Assembly (NCBI GenBank): GCA_947462335.1
Contig: OX381709.1
Span: forward strand, 36,040,186-36,104,185
Length of the DNA: 64,000 nucleotides
Source: Harmothoe impar
Lineage: Eukaryota > Annelida > Polychaeta > Phyllodocida > Polynoidae
Reading direction: 5' to 3'
Below, piece after piece: positions 37,336 to 48,345 of this stretch; position 1 is the first letter of the stretch, and each line of letters starts with the position of its first letter. A program made the translations under genes and the position numbers. The notes beneath the pieces are model-generated. The model made no database searches, had not been told where the DNA came from, and was given only the letters and a program-made list of their open reading frames with translations.

Positions 37336-39547
37336 GACAGCCAAGGCACCTATCTATATAGTGTTATACGGATCCTATAGATCCTGCCCAAAGTCAATCA
37401 ACCCAGAATGGGATCCCCTGAGACATCTTACATGTCATTTACCAATGCCCCAAAGCAAATATCGAAAACATAGTGATTTAAACTACAGATTTACACAAAA
37501 CGTGTGTTTTAAATTGAAAATGACAGTGTTCTGTCCTAATGCTATGGCTTTTGTTATGAGTAGTGCATGGTTTATTCACCAGACCTAGTGATACGTTATA
37601 CTTCCTGTAATGTAGCAAAATAACACAGTGGCTTAGGGTTCTCAACAGGGCTCGCCATGAATTTGGCACAATTATCCTAAATGTCGCTATAAAGGTTTGA
37701 GCTCGATGTAGTTACCCTCACACCCATCACCAACGAAAAATGTTTCAAAGTAAGGCACACAAAGAAGAGCTAGCTCTTTCACCTTAAAATCCCGTCACAA
37801 CCAGCTGCACATCTGCCCCCAATCACATAACTAACTATCTTTGTCAATCACCCATTTACCTGAGAAGGCAACTCATCCCTCCACCAGACCAACCTACTAG
37901 CCACCTGTCCACTAGCCACTGTCCAAAAACCAGTCTGAGAATGTCAACCTTTTTCATCTCTTTGTTGCTGTTATTTCTCTCTGCTGTCATGTTTTATGGC
38001 CCGCTCCTGCCGCTACCACTGTACACTCTCTTCATGTCGCCTTCCGGCTGCCGCTTTCTGCTGTGTACTTTTAGTTGCTCATTAGTAGTTAATTCCTAAT
38101 TATTTGTAATTAGTCTGATTGTTGTAAGGAAGTGATCCACTCTCTGTCTGTTTATAGAGACAAGTACTCACAGGGGGTTGTTTTGTAATGGATTTAATGT
38201 AAGTCCATTGAGAAAACTTGTAATAGCTGTTTCTCGGCCAATTTCACGTTGAATCCAAAGTGACAGACTTGTATAATGTATTATCACTTTATTGACTGTA
38301 AATATGATCGATTAAAGTATCAAGACCAAGCAATGCTGGGAAGCTACCTTGCTCTTATGGAACAGGCCCCAGTAAGTCAAGCTTCTAAACCATTTTACCA
38401 TGGTATGAAGAGGTTTTTGACGGTTCTGTCTTTGAATAGACAGCACGCGCATCTTCCACCTGCTAAATTTGAACAGAATGGAGTGGGTTTCCACATTAAA
38501 ATAGCATTTAAATGTGGAAATAGGTTATTTTTACTTCCCACTTTATAAGGGTACAACTTCTTGAATCAAGGACGAAATAGAAGAGAGAAATAACAATGCC
38601 AAGAATAAAAGAAATCCGCATAATTGGACGAATAATTTAGTTCGTGGTTATAACATGGTTAATACAGTAGCGATGGAAAACATTTTTATATTATCAGGAG
38701 CAAAAATTATCATGCCTTTGATACCACCAATTCTGTGCCTCGGTGCAGAACCCAAATTAACTGCAGTACCCTAAAATGGACATGGAAGAATCAAAGGATA
38801 TTGAATTACCATCAATTCTTACTAAACATCCACTGGCCATGTCTTTCTCTGTTGTCCATGGCTTTCTGTGTCGCCTCACAGGTTTTTCCAGGTCTGTCCA
38901 TCCTTCAAACAGATTTCTGACTCACAGGGAACTGAAAGAATCCATTAAGAGCTATTTAAGGGTATGAATAACCTGAAATAGCCACAATTAGCTGTCAAAT
39001 AGCCCACATTTAGTCGATTTGTGTCTATAACAAGACTAGATGAAAGGTTTGTTTTAAGATCCCGAGATTGAGATCCATAGCAAAGATAGACTAGATCAGA
39101 TGCAGTTCAACAATAAGCAGGTGAATTGTGGCATCAGCAGAATGATGTCCAAATATATTGTTAAATTCTTATACTAAAATGATAAAGAATGATTTTATCT
39201 ATAGGACTTCAAAGATCTCCATGTATCTTCTTTGGCACACTCTACTTCAAGTACACTATAATATACTGAAACGGTTGATCCTGTCACTAGATATATATAA
39301 TGTATAGCAAGTGCTCCATTGCACATTATATTATTGTTCATTATCTCAATTGTATATCTTTATGCTCTTAGTTATCTAAATGTTACTACGCCTTACATTT
39401 GCAACACAAATATTTTCATTACGCTCATTTGCAGCCTTGCACATTGCAATATTACCAGTAGGCGGCTGACCACTTTTGTATGCTTCACCCTTTTGTTTAC
39501 GCTTTAAATATTGTGTATTTCTCTCTGGTGCGACCTATCCTCAATAG
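37336..39547. other. Intron of the arrestin gene
   Basis: From 37194 to 39547 (or 39571). The open frames inside it, for example 38276-38548, have no domain similarity and no splice support. No clear mobile element was seen. Confidence 0.75.
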
Positions 39548-39798
39548 AGGGCGGTGGTGGCGTATTTTCAGAGGGTGGTTTCCTGGACAAGGACCCTGTG
39601 CTGGCCAAAGGTTCCTACAAGTTCCCCTTTGACTGCAAGCTGCCCCCGGAGCTGCCCAGTTCCTTTGAAGGTCAGCATGGACAGATTCGGTACATGGCGA
39701 AGGCCTACATCGAGCGGTCATGGAAGACAAATATTGTTACCAAGAAGGCGTTCACTGTCCTCAGCGGGCTCGACCTCAACTTTATACCCGAAGCTGCA
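39548..39798 (+). CDS. Alpha-arrestin, second recognised exon (rest of N domain)
   Basis: Completes the N domain: KGSYKFPFDCKLPPELPSSF, then EGQHGQIRYMAKAYIERSW and FTVLSGLDLN. The P-F-x-x-x-L-P-x-x-L-P-S-S-F-E-G-x-H-G-x-I-R-Y pattern is diagnostic of arrestin family N domains. It ends on codon GCA with donor GTAAGA. Two acceptors fit in frame and differ by 24 bases. TCAATAG before 39548 has the better pyrimidine tract and adds EGGGGVFS. TATTTTCAG before 39572 gives a loop (LEK-EGGFLDK) of more usual length. Both join to the previous exon as G|AG. Which one is used, or whether both are, cannot be settled here. Confidence 0.9.
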
Positions 39799-40168
39799 GT
39801 AAGAATTCACCATGCCTTTTAAATATTATATCACACTTGTATGTATGGAATATTTCCAGGGGGCCAAACATAAGCAGACATGTCTCTTGTACCCGGAATA
39901 TAGCCATTAACTTGCTTTTCATCAAATGCTATTTTGGGGTGGCAAATAATAATCTGGTTCCCCTAAAGCATATAGAGTGCATGCATATAGCCATAGCTCC
40001 CTGCCCCATCCCAAGTCAATCGTGCCCCTGTCCCTCCCTCATCTCTCATGGCGCTGCTATGACTAATATCTAAGAGAAATCTGATTTCTAATACTCTAAA
40101 TCTCCCATTTCCATACACTAATACATGTATATATGTACCTTCTAATGTTTTCACATTTCTTTTTCTAG
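39799..40168. other. Intron of the arrestin gene (370 bp)
   Basis: GTAAGA donor and TTCTTTTTCTAG acceptor. Nothing else was seen. Confidence 0.85.
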
Positions 40169-40351
40169 ACACGGATAGAGATATGTAAATACAAGGAGGT
40201 GGGGAACACGTGCTGCACGGCTGGCTCGGTGACCATCGACTGGACGGTGGAGCGGTCCGGCTTCGTGCCCGGCCAGGACATTGATGTACATGGTGCTGTA
40301 CAGAATGAGAGCAACGAAACAGTCTCACTCTCTAAAGCCGCCCTCTATCAG
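40169..40351 (+). CDS. Alpha-arrestin, third recognised exon (start of C domain)
   Basis: Sixty-one whole codons. It opens TRIEICKYKEVGNTCC and continues GSVTIDWTVERSGFVPGQDI, then NESNETVSLSKAALYQ. The C-C pair, the I-x-x-x-V-x-x-x-G-(F/Y)-V-P-G-(E/Q)-x-I block and the N-x-S-x-x-V-x-x-x-x-x-x-L-x-Q block are the standard opening of the Arrestin_C domain. The acceptor is TTTTTCTAG at 40160-40168, and the donor is CAG followed by GTAAGC. Phase is zero at both ends, so the reading frame runs cleanly from exon to exon. Confidence 0.94.
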
Positions 40352-42472
40352 GTAAGCTTTGACAAGGTTGTTATACACTGTAATTGATTATCAGAAAAAT
40401 GGAGCAACCTTGTCCAAGCACTATGCATTATCTAGATCATTAGTAGTGCCAACGACTTTGCAAGTTGGCATAAAATTGCATGCAGATCAATGTAGATCAA
40501 GCTGATCAAGCTGATCAAGCCGAATGATGTCTCCCTTATGCGTTAGAACACCTTTTCTGATCCTAGATGAGACAGTGCTATATAATCTGATGGTCATCAT
40601 AAAACCAAATCTGATTCTGGTGGAAAATATTCTAAATGTAACGCAACAAAGCCAACAAAACCATCCACCAACAAAAAATCCACCCCTATGGCAATATTAA
40701 AATGGAAGGGTGGCCTAGACTTCTGGTGTGACAGTTGTACACTGCCCTGTCATACATGACCCCCATCTCTACTCCTAATATGACACAGACACGCCCCACA
40801 CACTCACATCACACAGAACTGGGCAAATTGATTCCGAAAGTGGGCTAACCTAGATTCATGCCACTCTCAGATACTATACTGTCCTAGCCAACAGTCACCG
40901 ACACGTGTATATTTACACATTTATAGATCATGATGTGCAGAATATATATAGCAGTATAGTAGTCCCGAATAACCGCACAATACAGTACGTAGTTTGTATT
41001 TACATCTCTATTAGTATTAGGGTATATTGTGCGTGTCGAAGTAAAGCCAATATCTCTCATAGTACATGTATATCTGTACACCATCCCATTGCATTACACA
41101 TGTAAACCGATGAACCTAATCGCAGTGAGTTGTGCACATGGTTCTTGTAGCAGAGTGACAACAGACAGTGGTTCTACAGGCAGACACCACCCGGTTCCAC
41201 ATCGTTATGAGTGAAAGAAACCCCTTGTGGTGAGATGCACTTGGTATGATATTACTAGGTTAACTGGGTTCTGACACATTGGGAATTTTGACTGTTCAGC
41301 CTACGGGGTGATCATTCAGTATGTGTATGGTAAGTTGGATGCTGGCCAAAGTGCAGCCATCCGTCATGATTAGGTGTTGATGGGATGCAGTGTGGAGACT
41401 TGGTCTAGTTTCATGTTCATCAACCGGCCAGATGGTGCCTCACGGTTCATGGTCACTTGTCGCCATGACGCACCACCCCAACACCAGGGTAACTCACCAG
41501 CTGCACATGGCACTGTATTGGTACTAGTGGTAGTTTATGCCGAACCCGCGAGAGTGTATCACCGATACAGGGTCGGCATGGTGCATTCATGCATGACTGC
41601 AACCATGCATCATGACAAAGGGCATGGTGTACTATGCTACTCTAAGCGTTAGTGTATATAGAGTCAGTTGTACATTTGGTAGTGAACTGTGTATACCGAG
41701 AAGTATGGAGATCTATATAGATATCTGAAACCCTGAATACAAAGAGCACCTTTAAATGAAAGAACATTCTAGTATCTAAACATTGTCACATGGTTAATTA
41801 CGTCTGTGTCAATGCAGACTCTTCATATCATATAGACCTAGCTAAATCATGCACAAACCTAACTGATAATTGCTGGATGGTATAGCCTCTGCATACCTTC
41901 TACATTGTGACAAAATCCCCATGGCAGTGTTGTGGAAAGCGATATGTGTTAATATGTGAGATAAGATGACGTCTTGAGTTCAGAGAACGGACACAATCTG
42001 TGTTGTATATTCGTCATGGCCATATTTGGTCATACGAGAACTGTACAATCACCATCACCATTGGGAGACATGTGAGGATATCAGACATGAGAACATTTAT
42101 GATGAACAGAATTCCACAACGGGATTAAAACTTAACGTTTACTAAAACTATATGATAACTGTAAGGCTCAAGTGTAAGAGGGTGCTTTGATATAGATTAA
42201 TTTTAATAAAGCAGTGTGTCGGTGGTGGTGCATGGTCGGGGTGAGTCATTATGCCCAGGTCGCGGATGCAAGTTGCTATCATGATGACCTTCCCACCACT
42301 GATGGAGAATTGATTACACCTGTATTAACCCCGAGATATTGTTCTCTGTCTGCCCCTGCAAACTTTCCCCATGTCATGCACACTCCCTTATTTATAAATA
42401 AGTCAAAGTAATCGGTTAAAACTGGAAAGGCCCATCGTCCACAGGGCTTTAGACGCGTTTGCTTTTCCCATG
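40352..42472. other. Intron of the arrestin gene, left part
   Basis: Part of the 4039-bp intron 40352-44390. The open frames in it are not supported. Confidence 0.75.
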
Positions 42473-43444
42473 TAGGGGAGGACGGGGTGTAAAGTCACAG
42501 GGGCGCGTTGTCACAAGCGTGTTTTTGGGCACTTCCCAGCTAGGTATGTCCAAGACGACTAAAACCCCATAGCATATTGATAAATAACTTTCCTATGAGT
42601 CATGGTCAGGTCTCTGTGAAAAACTCATCACACACAATTAGCTAAAAACCATTTTCACCAAAGCGGAACACGATTTTCCCCTGTTTTGGAAATGGCTTTA
42701 CTCAAGCCCACACTAGCTATATTAAGAAGCTGCATACATCCGACTCCTGATAAATATGTCTACTATTAGCCTGTATGTGTATAGATCTTACATCTTTTCA
42801 TATTTTGCAAGATCATGACCTAATTACTTTTATGCGGGGAAGGGGCTAGTTGTCACAAGAAATGGGGCTAGTTGTCACAATCTCTTCAGTATGTGACAAC
42901 TAGCCCCATTCCCAAAATATTCAAAATTCAAGGTAAGATTGATATTAATATCATTGCATTTGCATTTGTTTCATGTATCATATTGTTCTTCAACCTTTGA
43001 AGTATATGTACACATGTTCTAAATAAGTAGTGTATAAAAAACACACTATTACAGACAGTGTTATAAAGGAGTCTTATGAGACCCTAATTCACCTATTTCT
43101 TTTACTCTCTATGCTGACAGCTGAGAAGGTATAGTTAACTGAAAGGGAAATGAATGATCAAATCCTTTCTAACCCAATTCTCTAGGGATATATCCAAAGT
43201 GACAACTAGCCCCATGCCCTGTGACAACGCACCCCATGCCGGGGCGCGTTGTCACAGGCCAACTTTTTTTTTAGAATAAGGTCATACGTAATAATGGTTA
43301 TTGATATTATTTCATTAAAGTGTTCCACATAATGGTGAAGTTCAGTATGATTTTTTGATATACTTTAAAGACTCCTATCATATTATTTGAGGGATGTACA
43401 ATGAAAAGTCCAGATTTTGTGACTTTACACCCCGCCCTCCCCTA
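42473..43444. mobile_element. TIR DNA element inside the arrestin intron (972 bp)
   Basis: The ends are 26-base inverted copies with one mismatch: TAGGGGAGGACGGGG... (42473-42498) and ...CCCCGCCCTCCCCTA (43419-43444). TA occurs at both edges, compatible with a TA target duplication. The interior repeats GGGGCGCGTTGTCACA (42501 and 43241) and GGGGCTAGTTGTCACA in both orientations (42843, 42868, 42893 and 43200 regions). No transposase frame survives, so it is a non-autonomous element or a deletion derivative. Confidence 0.85.
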
Positions 43445-44390
43445 TATAAATTTGGCTGATTAGAATAATCGAATGTGGGAGCGATTGCTTGAAAAGAAGA
43501 TTGTAGTAGGGATCTTTACTCACTTTATAAACCGTCTAAATCCAATTGTATGATGTCCGCCGTATATAGGAGGCTACCTAAACAATCAATCAAATAAAAG
43601 CAACCCAGTAAAGAAAAACAACAACGTTATGTAACGTTAAAAACGCTATTTTTACGTAATATAACGTATTTCTCATAGCTGGGAAGCTAGTCTTGTTAAA
43701 AACGCTTTTCTGTTTTTTTTCTGTTAAATTCTTTAAAACCGTTTTCGGATTCCTATTCGAGCACCAGTTAGAGGACACATTATATTGGGAATTCCTAAAA
43801 TTCCAGGATTTTGATAGTGACACCCTATGAGAGAACATAATTACTTGCTTAATGCTGCCATTTGGAGACAGCTTATTAAAGGACGGAAGTGGGATGGTGT
43901 TCCATGCATTACCAAACCACTCTCATGCTTCTAAATTCACCATGACATGTATTTTACATGCCACGATCAATGGTGTTAATTTTGGAAATCAGGCACCTTG
44001 GGCCATTAGCACTCCACAGGCTGCACAGCAATGATGGTTTTAGTGCAGTCATTGGATTTCAGGATGTTGCTGAATTGGCATGGAATAGCAAAACGATGTG
44101 GACTTGTTCACTATTTGATTTTCCTGGTGTTTGTGTCATATTGTAAATTGATGCTGATACAAGTATCAGGGAAAGTAGTCTTGTTTGTCCATGACAACGT
44201 TTGGCCATGACAAGGAACCATACAGAAACGTTCTGAAACGTTGTATTCAGACATCATACCGGGAATCTAATGAAAGTTGAAACGCTCTCAATTCCAGGTG
44301 AAGCCAATTAAAGAGTGAGATTTAGTGAGATCCAAGAAGAGAACCCAAGTGTTTGTCAATATTAATCAGATTCACTTTGTGCCTTTCTAG
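43445..44390. other. Intron of the arrestin gene, right part
   Basis: AT-rich. Several near-palindromic AACGTT and AAAAACGC motifs lie between 43621 and 43710. The intron ends in GTGCCTTTCTAG. Confidence 0.75.
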
Positions 44391-44570
44391 GTGGTAGATT
44401 ACAAGTCCAAGAAGAGGAAGCGGCGGGAACGTCGTCTTATTGTGGCTGTGGACAAGGGGGAGACGTTGCCCGGTGACGTCACAGTGTGGCAGGAGACGCT
44501 GCACATCCCCCCCATACCTCCCACAGGTCTCTGCAGGTGTCGGCTCATCGACATCAACTATGAATTACAG
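44391..44570 (+). CDS. Alpha-arrestin, fourth recognised exon (middle of C domain)
   Basis: Sixty codons, phase zero at both ends. It starts VVDYKSKKRKRRERRLIVAV and ends LHIPPIPPTGLCRC, then RLIDINYELQ. The W-x-x-x-L-x-I-P-P-(I/V)-P-P-(S/T)-x-L-x-x-C-x-(L/I)-I-x-(I/V)-x-Y-x-L motif is the most diagnostic stretch of Arrestin_C. The acceptor is CCTTTCTAG and the donor is CAG followed by GTTAGT. The run KSKKRKRRERR is unusually basic. In many family members this loop is only mildly charged, so it could contact acidic membrane lipid or a phosphorylated partner (inference). Confidence 0.94.
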
Positions 44571-46636
44571 GTTAGTGTCAGGTGTAAAAATATACATTAT
44601 GTATAAACCTAAGGCGAAGATTGTGTCATCGTATATACATTTTCTATGAACGTTGATGAGCTATGTTAGTGTCAGTTTATTGATACCAGGTATGAGCTAC
44701 AGGTTAGTACAGGTGTCACATATACCAAGACATTTAGCAGAGACAATATGGACATGAAAATCATTTTGTGTAATTTACAGTACAATGTCTGCATCTGTTA
44801 TCATAGTCTCCCATCTGCTTTAACAGTAGGCCTATAAGTAATTCCAGGATCGAGCTTAGTTATAATCTTTACAACTCATGCAAATGGACTTAAGCTGGAA
44901 GCTTGTGTAATGCACACATCTAATGGAATGTCATCCACAAGCGGATATCTCTTCTCATAATCTTTCCCCACTCACATTTCTCCTCTGCAATTATTTATGT
45001 AAAAGTAAACGTTTTATAATCACTCGTTTTCAACCACATATCCTGAATCGTCCTTGATTGTTATGGTTGTCACAACACGTTCGCTGCATCCCACGCTTAC
45101 GAGCTGAAGTAAAAAAAGGTCAGAGGCTTAGAAAATTAGCACCAGCCAACATGGTAGCGGTTCTTTGACTGTTGAGTCAATTAGCTGTGTAATCAGCTAC
45201 TACCAAGGAGCTGGCATGCCGCCAGACCGCAACCGAAATATAGCCAATTTGTGGACTTCCGCTTCCGTTGCTATGTGTGGGCAGTCTTTGTTATATGACT
45301 TGTTGTAGGAGGCAAGGCACAAATTAGTTGTATAATATACAGGTATATTGTCAAGCAGCAGTCCCTGTTTCAGCATGTTAAGACAAAGGTAGAGGTCTGT
45401 TCTACGTAGTCCACCTTGTTTTCTTCTAAAAGATGCCGCTAACTGCAATGTACCAGTAAACCTTTCTGTGTACTTTGTATTGATCTGATCTAACTATCCC
45501 CTAGGCTTTTGCCATATTCTCTGAATAACACATTCTCTTCTATGCTATGAGCTGAGATAGTATCAGGTCAGAATTAAGAATATCTAGCTTATCTAATGTG
45601 AGACATTCAATTTCAACCACTACTAAGTCGAGTATCTATGTGGCAGTGTCTTGGAGCCAGGAGAGCCCAACCACACGCCTCAGTTAGCTGGTTAGGCTGA
45701 CCAACTGCTCTGTGTCACAACAAGGTGTTGTGCAGCAAACATCCATGTTCTGCTGTGTCCCTCTCATGACCGGCGTCCTCTCAGTTGGCCGTATGACATA
45801 TCGCCCATCAAACAGTCGGCGAAGTTCCCCGTATCTTCTGCCCACTGTTGAGAGCTTTTATAGTTTCCATGAAGGTCACCGTTAGTTGTGGTTATGCTGT
45901 CGGCTGTACAAAGGTAAAATATAAGCACAATCCAGTGTAGAATCTAATGGGGAAGATTTTACTCATCGCCTTGATCTAGATCAGGTAACCTGAAATGTAT
46001 TTTACATTTGGCCTGAGAGGATAGTGTGTCACTAACATTGCCTTTGGTTGAATCAAGCCAGTGTATTACGCTAATTGTAAATAATGCTGATGTTCCTCCT
46101 TTGTGCCGACTCGTTCTCTGTGGTTTGAAGATAATCTGTATGTATCGGCTTCCGGCTGTTACTCACTTGGCATTTTCCATGGGCAGTGCTAAAAAGCTTT
46201 TGTTAACCAAGCAATAATAACCATCAAGACATTTAAAAGATCATTGTTTGAAATTGCCACAATCTGTCATAGTAGTCCTGGGAAGAAATTGTGTCAGTGG
46301 GACTTTTTATTCCTCATCTTGCAGTCAACGGAGCATTATATGCAATACCAAAAAAAAGAGAAGAAAAATTCAAAGGCAGTTGTGGCTGCAGAAGATAAAT
46401 AAATTAAATGTCAGCTGCTTTGTTTCCTGTATTTAGCCTAACTCATCTCAAGTAAAAAGTAGCAGATGAAGACCAATGGCTATTGCAGGCCATTATTTTT
46501 TATGTTTTTTATGGAATCAGGATTTAGCGATGATCAATCCGCATCTTGATGTGACATGGGGTAAAGGAAATGTTGAGTGATTACTAATAACCCCCCTAGT
46601 TTCACATACTTATATTCCTCTATTTTATCTTTGCAG
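44571..46636. other. Intron of the arrestin gene (2066 bp)
   Basis: No gene or clear repeat was seen. It ends in a good pyrimidine tract, TATTTTATCTTTGCAG. Confidence 0.8.
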
Positions 46637-46916
46637 TTCACCGCTTCATTTGAAGGCAAGCACTCCCCTATCAACTATGTTAAAGAGATCTTCATCGGTA
46701 CGGTCCCCATCTCCAGACGAGATATGAAGTCTTGCATCGCAGGCATGTTCAATCAACCATATAAGGAATCCCTAGAGTTCCTGGGGCCTGGTGTCACACA
46801 GGGATCGACGTTATCATTGACACAGATCATTGCTGCAGCCAGTGTCAGTATCGCAGAACAACGAGCAGACCCCACAGCACCAATGTTGTGTACAATAGAA
46901 CAGCCACCCAATACAG
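46637..46916 (+). CDS. Alpha-arrestin, fifth recognised exon (end of C domain and start of tail)
   Basis: Starts FTASFEGKHSPINYVKEIFI, then GTVPI, matching the last strands of Arrestin_C, where I-G-T-(V/I)-P is typical. After about residue 30 the sequence becomes low in structure motifs (MKSCIAGMFNQPYKESLEFL, later TQIIAAASVSIAEQ), the start of a tail. It ends CAGCCACCCAATACAG. The only cut that keeps frame with the next exon is after 46916, giving a GC donor (GCAGGT) and the codon G|AC (Asp). The GT four bases further right (46921) would shift the frame. The exon body is well supported; the exact end is inferred from phase. Confidence 0.88.
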
Positions 46917-47415
46917 GCAGGTCCTTTTCTTCTACACTTCTACAATCTCAAGTCCTAATTGATATATCACCAAGACTCATGAGATGAGCAATACCCATCC
47001 ACGTCTCCGCACTAATTCATATACTATATCTCAAACTGTATTTAATTGACTCTCAATACAATTGTTACCTAGGTTTGGACCCCAATGATTGACCATTTAG
47101 TGGCCCCCGTATTCACTGACAATCCTTGGTGGCATTCCCCCTAATCCATATATTCTAGACCTCGGGGGATACTTGATACCCTGCCACCACATTGCCAATA
47201 CCTCTACGACAGCAGAGTAGATGATTAAATTACCGAACTGATTAACTAGTGAATAAAAGCATTTGTTGACATTCATATTTTTTCGTATATATATTTTTTC
47301 AATAAAATGTATATTTTTGTTTTCAATAAAGAGTCTTTCAAAGCTAAAAATTCATCACAAGTATGCTATATTACTCATGTTTATTTTGATGTTGGTAAAT
47401 TTCAATATATTGCAG
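46917..47415. other. Intron of the arrestin gene, probable GC-AG class (499 bp)
   Basis: CAG then GCAGGT at the 5' side fits the GC-donor consensus, and the 3' side is ATATATTGCAG. A canonical GT site at 46921 leaves the wrong phase for the next exon. Confidence 0.6.
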
Positions 47416-47607
47416 ACTCTCCTACTGAACCAGCTGCTCCCCCACCTGTTCCTGTAGACGAGCGACCACCACCATTCGCGCCTCCTTCCCCTGCCATAGA
47501 TGTGAACCAACCTCCGTACGCACCCCAAAATGCCATCATCATGCCTCCCTCGGCACCTACAGACCGCACCCTCAACAGGCCCTGGGCAGACTACATACCC
47601 AGCAACA
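47416..47607 (+). CDS. Alpha-arrestin, sixth recognised exon (proline-rich tail with PSAP)
   Basis: Encodes a disordered, proline-rich segment: SPTEPAAPPPVPVDERPPPF, then VNQPPYAPQNAIIMPPSAPT, then RPWADYIPS. The tetrapeptide PSAP at 47547-47558 is the P(S/T)AP type bound by the TSG101 UEV domain. In vertebrate ARRDC1, a PSAP motif recruits TSG101 for direct budding of vesicles at the plasma membrane. No canonical PPxY, the usual site for NEDD4-family ligases in ARRDCs, is present; QPPYAP is only near to it. The acceptor is TATTGCAG, and the donor is AGCAACA followed by GTGAGT. It leaves one base over, which the last exon completes as Asn. Confidence 0.88.
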
Positions 47608-47973
47608 GTGAGTGCGCCTCTTATACGTATCAAAGGGCCAATGTACATATACGAAAATAGAGATTATATAATTATGAGCTAATGGAAGAATGAGAAAGAA
47701 TTTACTTGACATGTGTGTCCATGTGTGAACAGCTTAAGATGTAACTAGTGAGATGTACAATGTCCACCCTGGCCACTGGTCCGGTGAAGCAACATATCAC
47801 CTTCGATGACAAAGCGGCTTTGAATTTGTCAAATAGAATATAAATAATTTGGTTGAATATCTGCAGCTAAGGATTATTGATCATTTAATAGGGTCAGTAA
47901 TTCGTTACGGTAATACTACTTATTGTATTAATCACCTATGGAGACTGAATTGATCTATTTTTCCTTCTTGCAG
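47608..47973. other. Intron of the arrestin gene (366 bp)
   Basis: GTGAGT donor and TTCCTTCTTGCAG acceptor. Nothing else was seen. Confidence 0.85.
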
Positions 47974-48140
47974 ACCTGTATCCCTCATTAGCGGCCAGTA
48001 TGTTTGGCTCTGTCAGTATTCGAGATGCAGAAGACAACGAGTCGATACGCGGCGAGCTGACCTACTCCCCCCTCTACACATACTACAACAACGCACAGAA
48101 CAATGCATTTAATGATGCCCACAACAACGCAAACATCTAG
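47974..48140 (+). CDS. Alpha-arrestin, last coding exon with LYPSL motif
   Basis: Encodes NLYPSLAASMFGSVSIRDAE, then DNESIRGELTYSPLYTYYNN, then an Asn/Ala-rich end, and stops at TAG 48138-48140. LYPSL (47976-47990) fits the YPxL late-domain motif bound by the ALIX V domain. The acidic F-G-x-V-x-I-x-x-x-x-D-N-E segment followed by Y-x-P-x-Y resembles the conserved C-terminal box seen in many invertebrate alpha-arrestins (recalled from the family, not searched). The acceptor is TTCCTTCTTGCAG. With the missing 5' exon the protein would be about 500 residues, close to the usual ARRDC size of 400-500. Confidence 0.9.
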
Positions 48141-48345
48141 ACTCAAATATCTAACAACTGACTCTATGGTGCATATTTTGGGATAGTTCAACCCAATGAA
48201 TCAACTCTGGGACTCCCACAACAAGTACTCTGTATCTACAGGGTGGAGGTATCCTCATGGTGACACACTCTATCTCTACAGCAACAGGATTAAATGGTTG
48301 CGATCAGTAGTCTTGGAAGATATCTCTTGAGGATGTCTGCTCTAA
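48141..48345 (+). other. Probable start of arrestin 3' untranslated region
   Basis: Follows the stop codon directly with no donor-like site before it. The first AATAAA-like signal seen (near 48646) lies within the neighbouring mobile element, so the true poly(A) site is unknown. Confidence 0.5.

Noticed and set aside
38276..38548. Ninety-codon frame within an arrestin intron
   Set aside because: No arrestin similarity and no splice sites in phase; skipping it keeps the arrestin frame intact.
47355..47648. Minus-strand frame of 97 codons
   Set aside because: It is the shadow of the GC-rich arrestin tail exon on the plus strand.
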